Assembly (NCBI RefSeq): GCF_004342585.1
Contig: NZ_SLZQ01000005.1
Coordinates: forward strand, 186,001 to 250,000
Direction: 5' to 3'
Origin: Paucimonas lemoignei
Lineage (GTDB): Bacteria > Pseudomonadota > Gammaproteobacteria > Burkholderiales > Burkholderiaceae_D
DNA length: 64,000 nt
The notes under the pieces are model-generated. The model did no database searches. It saw nothing but the letters and a program-made list of their open reading frames with translations, and had not been told where the DNA came from. A program made the translations under genes and the position numbers. Numbering within the stretch: position 1 is the stretch's first letter; each line of letters begins with the position of its first letter. Below, one piece after another: positions 35,821 through 44,698 of the stretch.

Positions 35821-37044
35821 TCAGGATTCATTAGCCCATGCAATCAGCTTGATGGTGTACCGATAAAAATAATACGCGATGCCATAGCTGACGCGCTTGT
35901 ACCAGGGGATCTTGGCGAAATCCACCTGCCGCATCGGCACGCCATCGGCCACGCCCCGCTCGATATGCTGGCGCAACGAAACCGCGAACGCCTCGTCGCG
36001 CACCACCACATTCGCTTCCTGGTTGATGAACAGGCTTAAGCCATCGTAATTGGCCGACCCCACTGTCGCCCACTGATCGTCAATCACGGCCACTTTGCCA
36101 TGCAATTGCGTCTTGTGGTATTCGACAATTTTCACGCCGCTTGCCAGCAGCTTGGGATAATACGAACGCGCCACCGCATCCTGTAGGCGGAATTGCCCCA
36201 CGCCCAGCAGCAAGGTCACGTCCACGCCGCGCGACGCCGCCCTGGCCAGCGCAACCCGCAACTTGCGGCCCGGCGCGAAATACGGATTGGCCAGCCAGGC
36301 ACTCTTGCGCGCGCGCCCAAGCGCTTGCAGATAGGCGCGTTCGATGGTGCGGCGGTTACGCAAATTGTCGCGCACCACCAGCGCCGCCATGGTCGGCTCG
36401 GCCTCAGCTGGCGGACGTCGCCGCCGCAATGCCTTGAATTGCTCCAGCCGCGTGCGCAGATTCAGTTGCAGGCGTCCCATCCGCATCCATTGCGCTTCCA
36501 TTTCACGGTGGATTTCCATCACCAGCGGACCGCTGATGGATACGGCAAAATCCCAGCGCCGCGCCGGCAGGATGACGCGGTAATCCTCATCGTCGCGCAT
36601 GTCGTCGTTGATATTCAAGCCGCCGACAAAGCCAAGGTGACGATCCACCACGCACAGCTTGCGGTGCAGGCGCGTCGTGCCGCGCCGGAACCATGGGTTA
36701 TAGCAGCGAAAATGCACGCCGGCGCCGGCAAACTCGCGTTCGAGCCGCTGGCTTTGCTCCTTGCCGGTGCCGAGCCAGTCGACGATCACATTCACGAACA
36801 CGCCGCGGACAGCGGCACGTTTCAAAGCGGCTTCTATGCGGATTCCGGTTTCATCCGGCGAAAAGATATACGTCTCCAGATAAATCTCCACTTTCGCCGC
36901 ATCGATAGCGGCTTCGAGCGCCGGAAAAAACTCGGCGCCGCAATGCAGAAGCTTGACGATGTTATCGGTAGTGAATTTTACGGAACGCATAATGGGAAAA
37001 GCCGGCAACGAAACGCCACAACGCGGCGTCTTCAAAAAATCCAC
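35821..37044 (-). CDS. clsB: Cardiolipin synthase B-like phospholipase D family protein
   Basis: PLD-superfamily enzyme expected to make cardiolipin or phosphatidylglycerol at the membrane. It has 407 residues without N-terminal membrane helices, like ClsB. Two HKD motifs are present: HRKLCVVDRHLGFVGGLNINDD (first) and HGKVAVIDDQWATVGSANYDGLSL (second). VEIYLETYIFSPDETG is the N-terminal ClsB block. An internal start MRSVKFTTDN (ATG 36990) is also possible. It follows a YbhP-like gene by six bases, reproducing the E. coli ybhP-clsB pairing. Confidence 0.9.
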   Translation of the reverse strand: MDFLKTPRCGVSLPAFPIMRSVKFTTDNIVKLLHCGAEFFPALEAAIDAAKVEIYLETYIFSPDETGIRIEAALKRAAVRGVFVNVIVDWLGTGKEQSQRLEREFAGAGVHFRCYNPWFRRGTTRLHRKLCVVDRHLGFVGGLNINDDMRDDEDYRVILPARRWDFAVSISGPLVMEIHREMEAQWMRMGRLQLNLRTRLEQFKALRRRRPPAEAEPTMAALVVRDNLRNRRTIERAYLQALGRARKSAWLANPYFAPGRKLRVALARAASRGVDVTLLLGVGQFRLQDAVARSYYPKLLASGVKIVEYHKTQLHGKVAVIDDQWATVGSANYDGLSLFINQEANVVVRDEAFAVSLRQHIERGVADGVPMRQVDFAKIPWYKRVSYGIAYYFYRYTIKLIAWANES

Positions 37045-37050
37045 GTTTGA

Positions 37051-37860
37051 TCACTTGGAATGTTTCAAATGCAATGTTGCCACAATCGGCGCATGATCCG
37101 AAAGCTTGGTCCACAGCCCGCCATGCAGTACTTGTGCATTTTCCACGGTAAAGCCGCGCACGTAGATACGGTCAAGCTGGAGAAACGGCATCGCCGCAGG
37201 GAACGTGCGTGCAGGTGCCACCTTAGGTCCGCGCCCGGCCATACGCCGCAGGTAAGTGCCGAAGCCGCGCCGCGAAATGGCATCGTCAAATACTTCACAG
37301 ACGCTCAGTTCCGAACGCAGCGTGTCGCTCAACTGATTGGTCCAGTCATTGAAATCGCCGGCAATGATCACCGGCGCAGTGTCCGGCGCCAGCTCCTTGA
37401 CGGCGCAGATCAGGGCTTCGGTCTGGCGCTTGCGGCTACGCGCAAACAGGCCGAGATGAATGACGAAGCAGTGTACGTCGACAGGGTCCGCCGCGCGCAC
37501 GATGCAATGCAGGATGCCGCGTTTTTCAAAGGCATGGTCGGAGACATCCTGATTGCTATAGGAGACGATCGGGAAACGGCTGACCAAGGCATTGCCGTGG
37601 TGGCCGTGATCGTACACGGCATTCATGCCATAGGCGACATGAAAGGAATCATCTCCGGCAAGAAAGTCTTGTTGCCCGACTTCCGGCCAGTTGGAAGCGT
37701 ACTTGGCGGCCAGCAGATCGTGCCGCCCTTGCACTTCCTGTAAAAACAGCATGTCTGTATGCAGGCTGGCGATCGCCTGTTTCAAGGCATGAATGCGTGG
37801 CCGGCTGCCAAAGGAAGAGACTCCCTTGTGGATGTTATAGGTAGCAATGCGTAGCTTCAT
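37051..37860 (-). CDS. Endonuclease/exonuclease/phosphatase family protein, YbhP-like
   Basis: A 269-residue EEP-fold metal-dependent hydrolase. Motifs are the N-terminal LRIATYNIHKGVSS, FLQEVQGRHD (metal-binding Glu), ALVSRFPIVSYSN, VIIAGDFNDW (catalytic D-x-N) and WTKLSDHAPIVATLHL with the terminal Asp-His pair. The substrate is unknown; EEP proteins act on nucleic acids or phospholipid head groups. Being coupled to clsB, as in E. coli, suggests a lipid-related role. Its start overlaps the upstream LysR gene's stop by four bases. Confidence 0.88.
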   Translation of the reverse strand: MKLRIATYNIHKGVSSFGSRPRIHALKQAIASLHTDMLFLQEVQGRHDLLAAKYASNWPEVGQQDFLAGDDSFHVAYGMNAVYDHGHHGNALVSRFPIVSYSNQDVSDHAFEKRGILHCIVRAADPVDVHCFVIHLGLFARSRKRQTEALICAVKELAPDTAPVIIAGDFNDWTNQLSDTLRSELSVCEVFDDAISRRGFGTYLRRMAGRGPKVAPARTFPAAMPFLQLDRIYVRGFTVENAQVLHGGLWTKLSDHAPIVATLHLKHSK

Positions 37861-38819
37861 GAGCCCATTATAGTGGCAGGTGCAATCTCGATTCCTTGCT
37901 TTTCTTCAGTGCACCAGTGATCGACTTCGGGATTCGTGAAACGTGCCGTCATAAAATCCACGAACACCCGTACCTTGCTGGAAAGCAGGCGCCGGCTTGG
38001 ATAAACGAGCAAAATCGGTAATCGATCCAAGTGATAGTCAGGCAGGATGCGCACCAGGCGTCCGGATGACAGATCATCCCGTACCGCAAAGGAAGGCAGG
38101 ATAAAGATGCCCATGTCCGCCAGGGCGAATTCACGCATCAGGTCCGCGCTATTGGTCACCATGCGTCCCGAGATCGGCACGTCGGTAGAGCCGTCCGGCC
38201 CTTGCAGCGTCCATTGGTGCCGCACGCTGGGAAAGGGATACGTCAGGCATTGATGCCTGGTGAGGTCTTCCGGCTGCTTCGGCATGCCATGCTTGCGCAG
38301 GTAGCCGTTCGATGCCACCAATAAGGTTTGCGACACGCCAAGCTGGCGCGCGATCATGCTTGAGTCAAACTGCTGCAAGTTGCCGAGCAAGATGGCGGCG
38401 TCGAACTGTTCCTCGACTAGGTCGACAGACCGGTCAACGAACGAGACATCCAGAACGATCTGCGGGTAAGCCGCCGCGAAATACGGCAGCAGCGGCGACA
38501 GTTGCGCGCGCCCAAACGCAGTCGATGAGGAAATGCGCAAGGTGCCGCTGGGCATCCCTGCCATGGATGAAGCGATGGCTTCGGCATCTTCGACATCCTG
38601 CAGAATTTGCCGCACGCGCTCCAGGTAAAGCTCGCCGGATTCCGTCAGCGACAGCTTGCGCGTCGTGCGGTTGAGCAGGCGTGTGCCGAGATGCTTTTCC
38701 AAATCCGCCACCAGGCGGGTCACTACCGTATCCGAGATATCCAGGGCACGCGCCGCCCGGGCAAAGCTGCCGTGTTCGACAACCCGCACGAATGCCCGCA
38801 TCGATTGTAATCGGTCCAT
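37857..38819 (-). CDS. LysR family transcriptional regulator
   Basis: A 320-residue LTTR. The winged helix is residues 1-60 (MDRLQSMRAFVRVVEHGSFARAARALDISDTVVTRLVADLEKHLGTRLLNRTTRKLSLTESG). The effector domain follows: SGTLRISSSTAFGRAQLSPLLPYFAAAYPQIVLDVSFVDRSVDLVEEQFDAAI, typical of the CrgA/AaeR subgroup. The ligand is unknown. It is transcribed away from the small secreted protein gene (197-base divergent region) and its stop overlaps the YbhP-like start, so it is itself the first gene of a LysR-ybhP-clsB-hslR run. Confidence 0.92.
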   Translation of the reverse strand: MDRLQSMRAFVRVVEHGSFARAARALDISDTVVTRLVADLEKHLGTRLLNRTTRKLSLTESGELYLERVRQILQDVEDAEAIASSMAGMPSGTLRISSSTAFGRAQLSPLLPYFAAAYPQIVLDVSFVDRSVDLVEEQFDAAILLGNLQQFDSSMIARQLGVSQTLLVASNGYLRKHGMPKQPEDLTRHQCLTYPFPSVRHQWTLQGPDGSTDVPISGRMVTNSADLMREFALADMGIFILPSFAVRDDLSSGRLVRILPDYHLDRLPILLVYPSRRLLSSKVRVFVDFMTARFTNPEVDHWCTEEKQGIEIAPATIMGS

Positions 38820-39016
38820 TTTCAGATTCCTGCTAATTACGCAGCAGTGTATTGCAAGTATTCATATTTTTCAGAACGCGCCGAAGCGATAAAGTTTGCT
38901 TCATCGAAGAGCGCAAACAAAAAAGAGTGTGCTCCCCGAGCAGGAAAGCGACTCGCCGCAATCTGGCAACAGTCGCCTTAATGAATCGCGAAACTGAAAT
39001 CTTTGGAGAAATTGAA

Positions 39017-39271
39017 ATGAAAACTAAAAACCTGATTGCTGCTGCTATCGTCTCTGTCTGCGCTTCGGTTGCGTTTGCTGCCAACACCACGCCACAAGTC
39101 GACTTCACCAATACGATGACGCCTTACGAAGTGACCGCGCAAGCTCAAACCAGCTCTGCCGGCTCCGACGCTCAAGCCAAGAATGCGGGCGCCGGTGAGC
39201 AGTCGAACCAAGCCGTGAACTTTGCGAATTCGATGCAACCTTGGGAAGTGACTGCCCAAACTAGCAAGTAA
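39017..39271 (+). CDS. Small secreted protein with duplicated VxFxNxMxPxEVTAQ motif
   Basis: An 84-residue protein, unknown to me. Start ATG 39017 follows GGAGAA. The signal peptide MKTKNLIAAAIVSVCASVAFA is followed by A22. The mature 62-residue chain contains two copies of one motif, VDFTNTMTPYEVTAQ (28-42) and VNFANSMQPWEVTAQ (67-81), 10 of 15 identical. They are joined by a Ser/Ala/Gly/Gln-rich linker with no hydrophobic core. There is no Cys in the mature form. It is likely periplasmic or secreted and flexible. A monocistronic gene divergent from lysR and followed by strong hairpins (39321-39379). Confidence 0.8.
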   Translation: MKTKNLIAAAIVSVCASVAFAANTTPQVDFTNTMTPYEVTAQAQTSSAGSDAQAKNAGAGEQSNQAVNFANSMQPWEVTAQTSK

Positions 39272-39320
39272 TAGAAAAGTCGTCAAATAGCTGAGTCGTT
39301 ATTCAGCTTGTAGGCAACAG

Positions 39321-39384
39321 CCCTCTATTCCAGAGGGAGCGCGCTCCGCGGCATATACAGCCATCATGCGGAGCGCGTTGCATT
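39321..39384. terminator. Two hairpins after the small secreted protein, convergent with acyl-CoA ligase
   Basis: First hairpin CCCTCT (39321-39326)/AGAGGG (39332-39337). Second CGCGCTCCGC (39340-39349)/GCGGAGCGCG (39368-39377), 10 bp, extended by G-T and A-T pairs to 39379, then GCATTTT. The T-run is short, but the stem is strong and sits between convergent genes, so bidirectional termination is likely. Confidence 0.6.
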
Positions 39385-39404
39385 TTGTAATTGCACGCTA
39401 ACAA

Positions 39405-40979
39405 TTACTGTCGCAACTGTTCGCGGATACTCGCCTTCAACACCTTCCCGGCCGCATTGCGCGGCAAGTTTTCCAGCAATAATAATTCACGCGGCAGCTT
39501 GTACCGCGCCAGCTTAGTCTCGGCAAAGTTGCGCAATTCTTCCAACGTCACGCTGGCGTTCGACTTCGGCACCACCACCGCGACCACGCGCTCGCCCCAT
39601 TTCTCGTCGGGCGCGCCGACCACGGCGCATTGCGCCACGGCCGGATATTCATACAACACGCTTTCCACCTCTGCCGGATAAACGTTTTCGCCGCCAGTGA
39701 TGATGACATCGCGAATCCGGTCGCACAGGTATAAAAATCCTTCGTCGTCGACATAACCGACATCGCCTGTGCGAAACCACCCCTCTTCATCGAAAGCCGC
39801 GGCGCTGGCCGCAGGATTATTCCAATACCCTTTCATGACATTACTGCTGCGTACGCATATCTCGCCTTTGGCATGCGCCTGGGTAATACGCTGCCCGGCA
39901 CCATCCTTCAGGCAGATATCCGTCAGCATCCCCGGCGTGCCGCACGATCCCAGCTTGTCGGCCGCCCTGCCGGAATGCAGAAAACTGATCGTCGCCGACG
40001 TCTCGGTCATGCCATATCCCTGGTGCAGCGGAATGCTGCGCGCTTGATAGACTCGCAAGAGCGGCTCGGGCATCGGCGCGCCGCCCACCGACATCAGGCG
40101 CAGCGATGATAAATCGGCGCTCTCGAAATCCGGATGCTGGCTCATGAACAAGAGCATGGCCGGCACGGCGAACGTCAAGCTCACACGATAACGTGCGATG
40201 GCGTTCAATACCGCGCCCGCATCGAAGCCGCGCAACAAGATCACGTGGCCGCCAGCCAGCAGCGTCGGCAGCGTCACCGTCAACATGCCGCCGACATGAA
40301 ACAAGGGCACGAATCCCAGCGTGACATCATCCGACGTCAAATCCTTGGTCAGCAAGACATTCAGATTCTGCGACCAGAAATTGTGATGGGTGAGCATCGC
40401 CCCTTTGGGATGACCCGTCGTGCCGGAGGTGTACATCAATGCCGCCACGTCTTCCGGCTCTGTCTTGACCTGCGCTGGAATGCTGCCGCAGTCAACCATC
40501 AGTGCCAGCGCAGATGGCCAGCCCTCGGCATCGCGGGAAGCACTGAGAAAACGGCTGCACGAAATGTCGCGACGCACGCCATCGATGATGCCCTGATGCT
40601 CAGGCCCCGCAAGCAACAGATGCAAGCCGGCGTCATTGATGATGAAGGCCAGCTCCGGTCCCGTGAGGCGAAAATTGAGCGGCACGAATATGGCACCGAG
40701 ACGCGCGGTAGCAAACTGGCACACCAAGAACATGGGGTCGTCGAATCCAAGGTAACCGACACGGTCGCCCTGCTTGACGCCTTGCGCGGCCAGCACGGCG
40801 GAAAGCCGCTCGATGCGGTCCCACAATTCGCCATAGGTCCAGGTCACGTCATCGCAAGTCAGGGCCGGTCTATGCGCGGCACGCAAGGTACGGCGGCGCA
40901 GCCAGTCTGCGAGACCAAGTATGGAGGAAAATCCGCCCGCCAATGCGCCGCTCACTGCCAGGTTCCTTCGTGCGGACAT
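39405..40979 (-). CDS. AMP-dependent acyl-CoA synthetase (fatty-acid CoA ligase type)
   Basis: A 524-residue ANL-superfamily enzyme that activates a carboxylic acid to acyl-AMP and then acyl-CoA. Motifs: P-loop LMYTSGTTGHPKGAMLTHHN, YGMTETSATISFLHSG (A5), EEGWFRTGDVGYVDDEGFLYLCDRIRDVIITGGENVYPAEVE (A7-A8 hinge) and the C-terminal catalytic Lys in LPRNAAGKVLKASIREQL. The substrate is probably a medium- or long-chain fatty acid but cannot be fixed. It could feed the beta-oxidation operon 5 kb away, though it is a separate unit. Its start is divergent from nothing: nudB lies upstream on the same strand with a 92-base gap. Confidence 0.92.
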   Translation of the reverse strand: MSARRNLAVSGALAGGFSSILGLADWLRRRTLRAAHRPALTCDDVTWTYGELWDRIERLSAVLAAQGVKQGDRVGYLGFDDPMFLVCQFATARLGAIFVPLNFRLTGPELAFIINDAGLHLLLAGPEHQGIIDGVRRDISCSRFLSASRDAEGWPSALALMVDCGSIPAQVKTEPEDVAALMYTSGTTGHPKGAMLTHHNFWSQNLNVLLTKDLTSDDVTLGFVPLFHVGGMLTVTLPTLLAGGHVILLRGFDAGAVLNAIARYRVSLTFAVPAMLLFMSQHPDFESADLSSLRLMSVGGAPMPEPLLRVYQARSIPLHQGYGMTETSATISFLHSGRAADKLGSCGTPGMLTDICLKDGAGQRITQAHAKGEICVRSSNVMKGYWNNPAASAAAFDEEGWFRTGDVGYVDDEGFLYLCDRIRDVIITGGENVYPAEVESVLYEYPAVAQCAVVGAPDEKWGERVVAVVVPKSNASVTLEELRNFAETKLARYKLPRELLLLENLPRNAAGKVLKASIREQLRQ

Positions 40980-41071
40980 GGCTTTCCATAACGACCTGAT
41001 TCAAGCTTGGCCATCCTGTACATTCCCTGCATTCTTATTTCATCAGCCTTGTTCAGTGGCATGCGGATATC

Positions 41072-41566
41072 TCAGTCATGCAGATGGCGCGGCAACTGCA
41101 GGATCGCCTCCGCATTCGATGGCGAAAAGCAGCGATCCGCGGCTTCGCGATAAGGCAGCCAGACATGATCGACATGCTCGCGCGGACTGAGCGTGACGGC
41201 AATACCGCGCGGCACCAGCAAGCCAAACACATGCTCGGTGTTTTTCACCACGCCCGGCGCATAGCGGTGCCGCCAGACCGGATAGATTTCATAAATATTG
41301 GATAGCCGCCAATCGCGCAAGTGATGCGACGGTACGGCATCCGGATTTTCCGCCCAAGGCATGCCCTCTTCTGCAACGCCGATCCCGGTTTCCTCGAACA
41401 CTTCGCGCACCGCCGTTTGCCGCAGCGGTTCATCTTCGCGATCTTTCGATCCCGTCACCGATTGCCAATACCCGGCCTTATCAGCTCGTTCAATCAGCAA
41501 GACGTCAAGATCGGCGGTGTGAATCACCACCAATACCGATTCCGGAATCTTGTAGGGCTTATCCAT
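41072..41566 (-). CDS. nudB: Dihydroneopterin triphosphate diphosphatase (Nudix)
   Basis: Removes pyrophosphate from 7,8-dihydroneopterin triphosphate in folate synthesis. It has 164 residues. The Nudix box is GSKDREDEPLRQTAVREVFEETGI (about residues 39-62) with the REVFEETG core intact. KIPESVLVVIHTADLDVLLIERADKAGYWQSVTGS and the late FSPSNAEAILQLPRHL are NudB-like. It follows aspS, the usual neighbour in Betaproteobacteria, but an intrinsic terminator sits only 25 bases before its ATG, and I see no good ribosome-binding site. Confidence 0.9.
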   Translation of the reverse strand: MDKPYKIPESVLVVIHTADLDVLLIERADKAGYWQSVTGSKDREDEPLRQTAVREVFEETGIGVAEEGMPWAENPDAVPSHHLRDWRLSNIYEIYPVWRHRYAPGVVKNTEHVFGLLVPRGIAVTLSPREHVDHVWLPYREAADRCFSPSNAEAILQLPRHLHD

Positions 41567-41580
41567 GCGCAGTCAGTCAC

Positions 41581-41615
41581 GAAAAAATAAAAAGGCGCGG
41601 AACTTCCGCGCCTTT
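41581..41615 (-). terminator. Strong rho-independent terminator between aspS and nudB
   Basis: Perfect 11-bp stem AAAGGCGCGGA (41591-41601) / TCCGCGCCTTT (41605-41615) with a 3-base loop, followed leftward by a T-rich tract (plus-strand A-runs at 41582-41593). It ends aspS transcription immediately upstream of nudB. Confidence 0.92.
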
Positions 41616-41680
41616 ATTATCGGGCAAAACACACAAGCCATTGACAACGGCTTGACGCAGCCTCGCCATGCACGGCGATG

Positions 41681-43486
41681 TTACGACTTGATCGCCGGCT
41701 CCGCCGCGCGCAGACGGATATGCAGCTCGCGCAATTGCTTTTCGTCGACCGGCGACGGCGCATGCGTGAGCAAGTCCTGCGCGCGCTGGGTTTTCGGGAA
41801 AGCGATTACGTCGCGGATCGATTCGGCGCCGGCCATCATGGTGACGAGACGATCCAGGCCGAATGCCAGGCCGCCATGCGGCGGCGCGCCGTACTGCAGG
41901 GCATCGAGCAGGAAGCCGAACTTGAGCTGCGCTTCCTCGGCATCGATCTTCAGCGCGCGGAACACCTTGCTCTGGACATCGGCACGGTGGATACGGATCG
42001 AACCGCCACCCAGTTCCCAGCCATTCAATACCATGTCGTACGCCTTGGCGATGGCCTTGGCCGGATTGGTTTCGAGGAAGTCTTCGTGGCCATCCTTGGG
42101 CGAGGTGAACGGATGATGCAGAGCGACATAGCGCTGGTTTTCCTCGTCGTACTCGAACATCGGGAAGTCCACCACCCACAATGGTCTCCAGGCATCCTCG
42201 AACAGGCCACCCTTCTTGCCGAATTCGCTGTGGCCGATCTTCACGCGCAGCGCGCCGATGGCGTCGTTGACCACCTTGGCCTTGTCGGCGCCAAAGAAGA
42301 TCAGGTCGCCATCCTCGGCGCCGGTCAGCTCCAGCACCTTGGCAATCGCAGCGTCATGGATGTTTTTCACGATCGGCGACTGCAAGCCATCGCGGCCCTT
42401 GGCCTTTTCATTGACCTTGATGTAAGCCAGGCCCTTGGCGCCATAGATGCCGACGAATTCGGTGTAGGCATCGATTTCCGAACGCGGCATGGCAGCGCCA
42501 CCCGGCACGCGCAAGCCGACCACGCGGCCGCCTTCCATGTTGGCGGCGCCCGAGAATACCTTGAAGTCGACATCCTTCATCACGTCGGTCAGTTCGGTGA
42601 ACTGGAGCTTGACGCGCATGTCCGGCTTGTCGGAACCGTACAGGCCCATGGCAGTGGCGAAATCCATCACCGGGAACGGGTTCGGCAGGTCGATATCCAG
42701 CACATTCTTGAACACGCCGCGGATCATGCCTTCGAACATGTCGCGAATTTCCTGCTCGTTCATGAACGAGGTTTCGCAGTCGATCTGGGTGAATTCCGGC
42801 TGACGGTCGGCGCGCAGATCTTCGTCGCGGAAGCACTTGGTGATCTGGTAATAGCGGTCGAAGTTAGCGACCATCAGCAATTGCTTGAACAATTGCGGCG
42901 ATTGCGGCAGCGCGAAGAAGTTGCCCGCGTTGACGCGCGACGGCACCAGGTAGTCGCGCGCGCCTTCCGGCGTCGACTTGGTCAACATCGGCGTTTCGAT
43001 GTCGATAAAACCGTTCGCATCCAGGAACTTGCGCACTTCCATCGTCGTCTTGTAGCGCAGCATCAGGTTGCGCTGCATTTGCGGACGGCGCAGGTCCAGC
43101 ACGCGATGCGTCAGGCGAGTGGTTTCCGACAGGTTGTCGTCGTCGAGCTGGAACGGCGGCGTCACCGACGGATTCAACACTTCCAGTTCCTGCGCCAGCA
43201 CTTCGATGTTGCCGGACTTCAGGTTGGCATTGGTGGTGCCTTCCGGACGATTGCGCACCAGGCCGGTCACGCGCAGGCAGAATTCATTGCGCACGCTTTC
43301 GGCAGTCTTGAACACGTCGGCGCAGTCCGGGTCGCAGACGATCTGCACCAGGCCTTCACGGTCGCGCAAATCGATGAAGATCACGCCGCCGTGGTCGCGC
43401 CGGCGATGTACCCAGCCGCACAGGCTGACGGTTTGGCCGAGCTGCGCTTCAGTAGTAAGGCCGCAGTATTGGGTTCGCATAGACAT
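41681..43486 (-). CDS. aspS: Aspartyl-tRNA synthetase
   Basis: Class II synthetase charging tRNA-Asp; possibly non-discriminating if the cell uses GatCAB for Asn-tRNA. About 601 residues from ATG 43486 ([17 protein letters not shown]). In order: OB anticodon domain ([34 protein letters not shown]), motif 2 region [34 protein letters not shown], the bacterial GAD insertion, and motif 3 [21 protein letters not shown]. It is downstream of fmdB and DUF502 on the same strand and followed by a strong terminator. Confidence 0.97.
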   Translation of the reverse strand: MSMRTQYCGLTTEAQLGQTVSLCGWVHRRRDHGGVIFIDLRDREGLVQIVCDPDCADVFKTAESVRNEFCLRVTGLVRNRPEGTTNANLKSGNIEVLAQELEVLNPSVTPPFQLDDDNLSETTRLTHRVLDLRRPQMQRNLMLRYKTTMEVRKFLDANGFIDIETPMLTKSTPEGARDYLVPSRVNAGNFFALPQSPQLFKQLLMVANFDRYYQITKCFRDEDLRADRQPEFTQIDCETSFMNEQEIRDMFEGMIRGVFKNVLDIDLPNPFPVMDFATAMGLYGSDKPDMRVKLQFTELTDVMKDVDFKVFSGAANMEGGRVVGLRVPGGAAMPRSEIDAYTEFVGIYGAKGLAYIKVNEKAKGRDGLQSPIVKNIHDAAIAKVLELTGAEDGDLIFFGADKAKVVNDAIGALRVKIGHSEFGKKGGLFEDAWRPLWVVDFPMFEYDEENQRYVALHHPFTSPKDGHEDFLETNPAKAIAKAYDMVLNGWELGGGSIRIHRADVQSKVFRALKIDAEEAQLKFGFLLDALQYGAPPHGGLAFGLDRLVTMMAGAESIRDVIAFPKTQRAQDLLTHAPSPVDEKQLRELHIRLRAAEPAIKS

Positions 43487-43559
43487 ATCGGTTTCCGGTT
43501 TTAAATTATGGTTTCGGGTTCGGTTAATCAGGTTGCATCGGCTCTGCGCAGCGCGCACA

Positions 43560-44192
43560 TTACATGCCGACTTTAGGCACTTCCGTTGAGGCTTTCTTGT
43601 CAGTGACTTCCGGCGCCACTACACCCATCGAGACAATGTATTTGAGTGCGGCATCGACGGTCATATCGAGCTCGACAGTCTCGGATTTGTGCATCATCAA
43701 GAAGAAGCCGGATGTCGGATTAGGCGTCGTCGGCACATACACGCTGATGTAATCGCCTTGCAAATGATTGGCGACATCGCCGCCCGGCGCGCCTGTCAAG
43801 AAGGCAATCGTCCATGAGCCCTGGCGCGGATACTGTACCAGCACGGCCTTGCGGAAGGCATTTCCGGAAGAAGAAAACAGCGTATCGGAGACTTGCTTGA
43901 CGCTCGAATAGATCGAATTGACCACGGGGATGCGAGTGAGCAGCGCTTCCCACAGCGCCACCACGCGCCTGCCGATGAAGTTGTGCGCCGCCAGTCCGGT
44001 GAAAAAGACGATCAGCAGCGTCAGGATCACGCCCATGCCGGGCAGCGTAAATTTCAGGAAGACTTCCGGACGCCATTGCGTCGGCAGAAGCAACAGGGTT
44101 TGATCCATGGTGCTGATGATCAGGTTCAGCACCCACAGCGTAATCGCCAGGGGGACTAGGATCAGCAGACCGGTAATAAAGTATTTGCGCAT
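43560..44192 (-). CDS. DUF502 family inner-membrane protein
   Basis: About 210 residues from ATG 44192 ([22 protein letters not shown]). Two membrane helices are visible, the first at residues 5-27 and the second at [23 protein letters not shown], followed by a soluble domain with [19 protein letters not shown] and [37 protein letters not shown], the DUF502 signature blocks. The molecular function is unknown. It sits between fmdB and aspS, a conserved betaproteobacterial arrangement, and is probably cotranscribed with both. Confidence 0.9.
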   Translation of the reverse strand: MRKYFITGLLILVPLAITLWVLNLIISTMDQTLLLLPTQWRPEVFLKFTLPGMGVILTLLIVFFTGLAAHNFIGRRVVALWEALLTRIPVVNSIYSSVKQVSDTLFSSSGNAFRKAVLVQYPRQGSWTIAFLTGAPGGDVANHLQGDYISVYVPTTPNPTSGFFLMMHKSETVELDMTVDAALKYIVSMGVVAPEVTDKKASTEVPKVGM

Positions 44193-44251
44193 GTTTCCAT
44201 TCCAACATAGGCAGCTCGCGCTACCCATGTGATTTGCCGTAGAAAGGGCAG

Positions 44252-44527
44252 TTAGGTGCCGGTCGACGCTGTCGTATCCGACGCCGCAGTCGATGTGCCA
44301 CTATCCGACTCGGCCGACTTGGTTGCCGGCGCCGAGGTGGAGCCGCCGCCACGGAAATCGGTGACATACCACCCGGTTCCCTTCAGTTGGAAGCCGGCTG
44401 CTGTCAATTGCTTCTTGAAAGATGGTTTATTGCAGGACGGGCAATCCGTCAACGGCGCGTCCGACACTTTTTGCAAAACATCCTTGGCGAATCCACAATC
44501 CTGGCAGCGATAGGCATAAATTGGCAT
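44252..44527 (-). CDS. FmdB-type zinc-ribbon protein
   Basis: A 91-residue protein. The N-terminal zinc ribbon has two Cys pairs: MPIYAYRCQDCGFAKDVLQKVSDAPLTDCPSCNKP. Then comes KKQLTAAGFQLKGTGWYVTDFRGGG, the conserved FmdB family end, and a disordered Ser/Thr/Ala/Asp tail. It may be a regulatory or nucleic-acid-binding protein; the function is not established. A good promoter lies 35-63 bases upstream, making this the first gene of fmdB-DUF502-aspS. Confidence 0.92.
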   Translation of the reverse strand: MPIYAYRCQDCGFAKDVLQKVSDAPLTDCPSCNKPSFKKQLTAAGFQLKGTGWYVTDFRGGGSTSAPATKSAESDSGTSTAASDTTASTGT

Positions 44528-44561
44528 GTTAATCCCCGCTAAAAATCATACAAAACCCTGA

Positions 44562-44590
44562 ATTATAAAGGTTTTCCGCATGATTTTTAA
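44562..44590 (-). promoter_or_regulatory. Sigma-70-like promoter of fmdB-DUF502-aspS
   Basis: Read leftward, TTAAAA (plus 44585-44590) and a perfect TATAAT (44562-44567) are separated by 17 bases. The transcript start would fall about 28 bases before the fmdB ATG. Confidence 0.65.
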
Positions 44591-44667
44591 GGCGTGCAGG
44601 CAAAGCCCGATGGATTGCATTTTTGCCAATCGGCGCGCACCAAATCCGGAGCTGCCGAAGGTCAGCC

Positions 44668-44687
44668 GGCCGGCTGCGATGCCGGCC
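44668..44687. terminator. GC-rich hairpin after the sodium symporter gene
   Basis: GGCCGGC (44668-44674) / GCCGGCC (44681-44687) with a 6-base loop, 12 bases after the symporter stop. No T-run follows leftward, so it is at best a weak or factor-assisted terminator. Confidence 0.35.
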
Positions 44688-44698
44688 AGGAAAACTAC

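Noticed and set aside
41678-43504. Plus-strand frame antisense to aspS
   Set aside because: The composition (Arg/His/Gln/Leu-rich) is a mirror of aspS codon bias and no ribosome-binding site is present.
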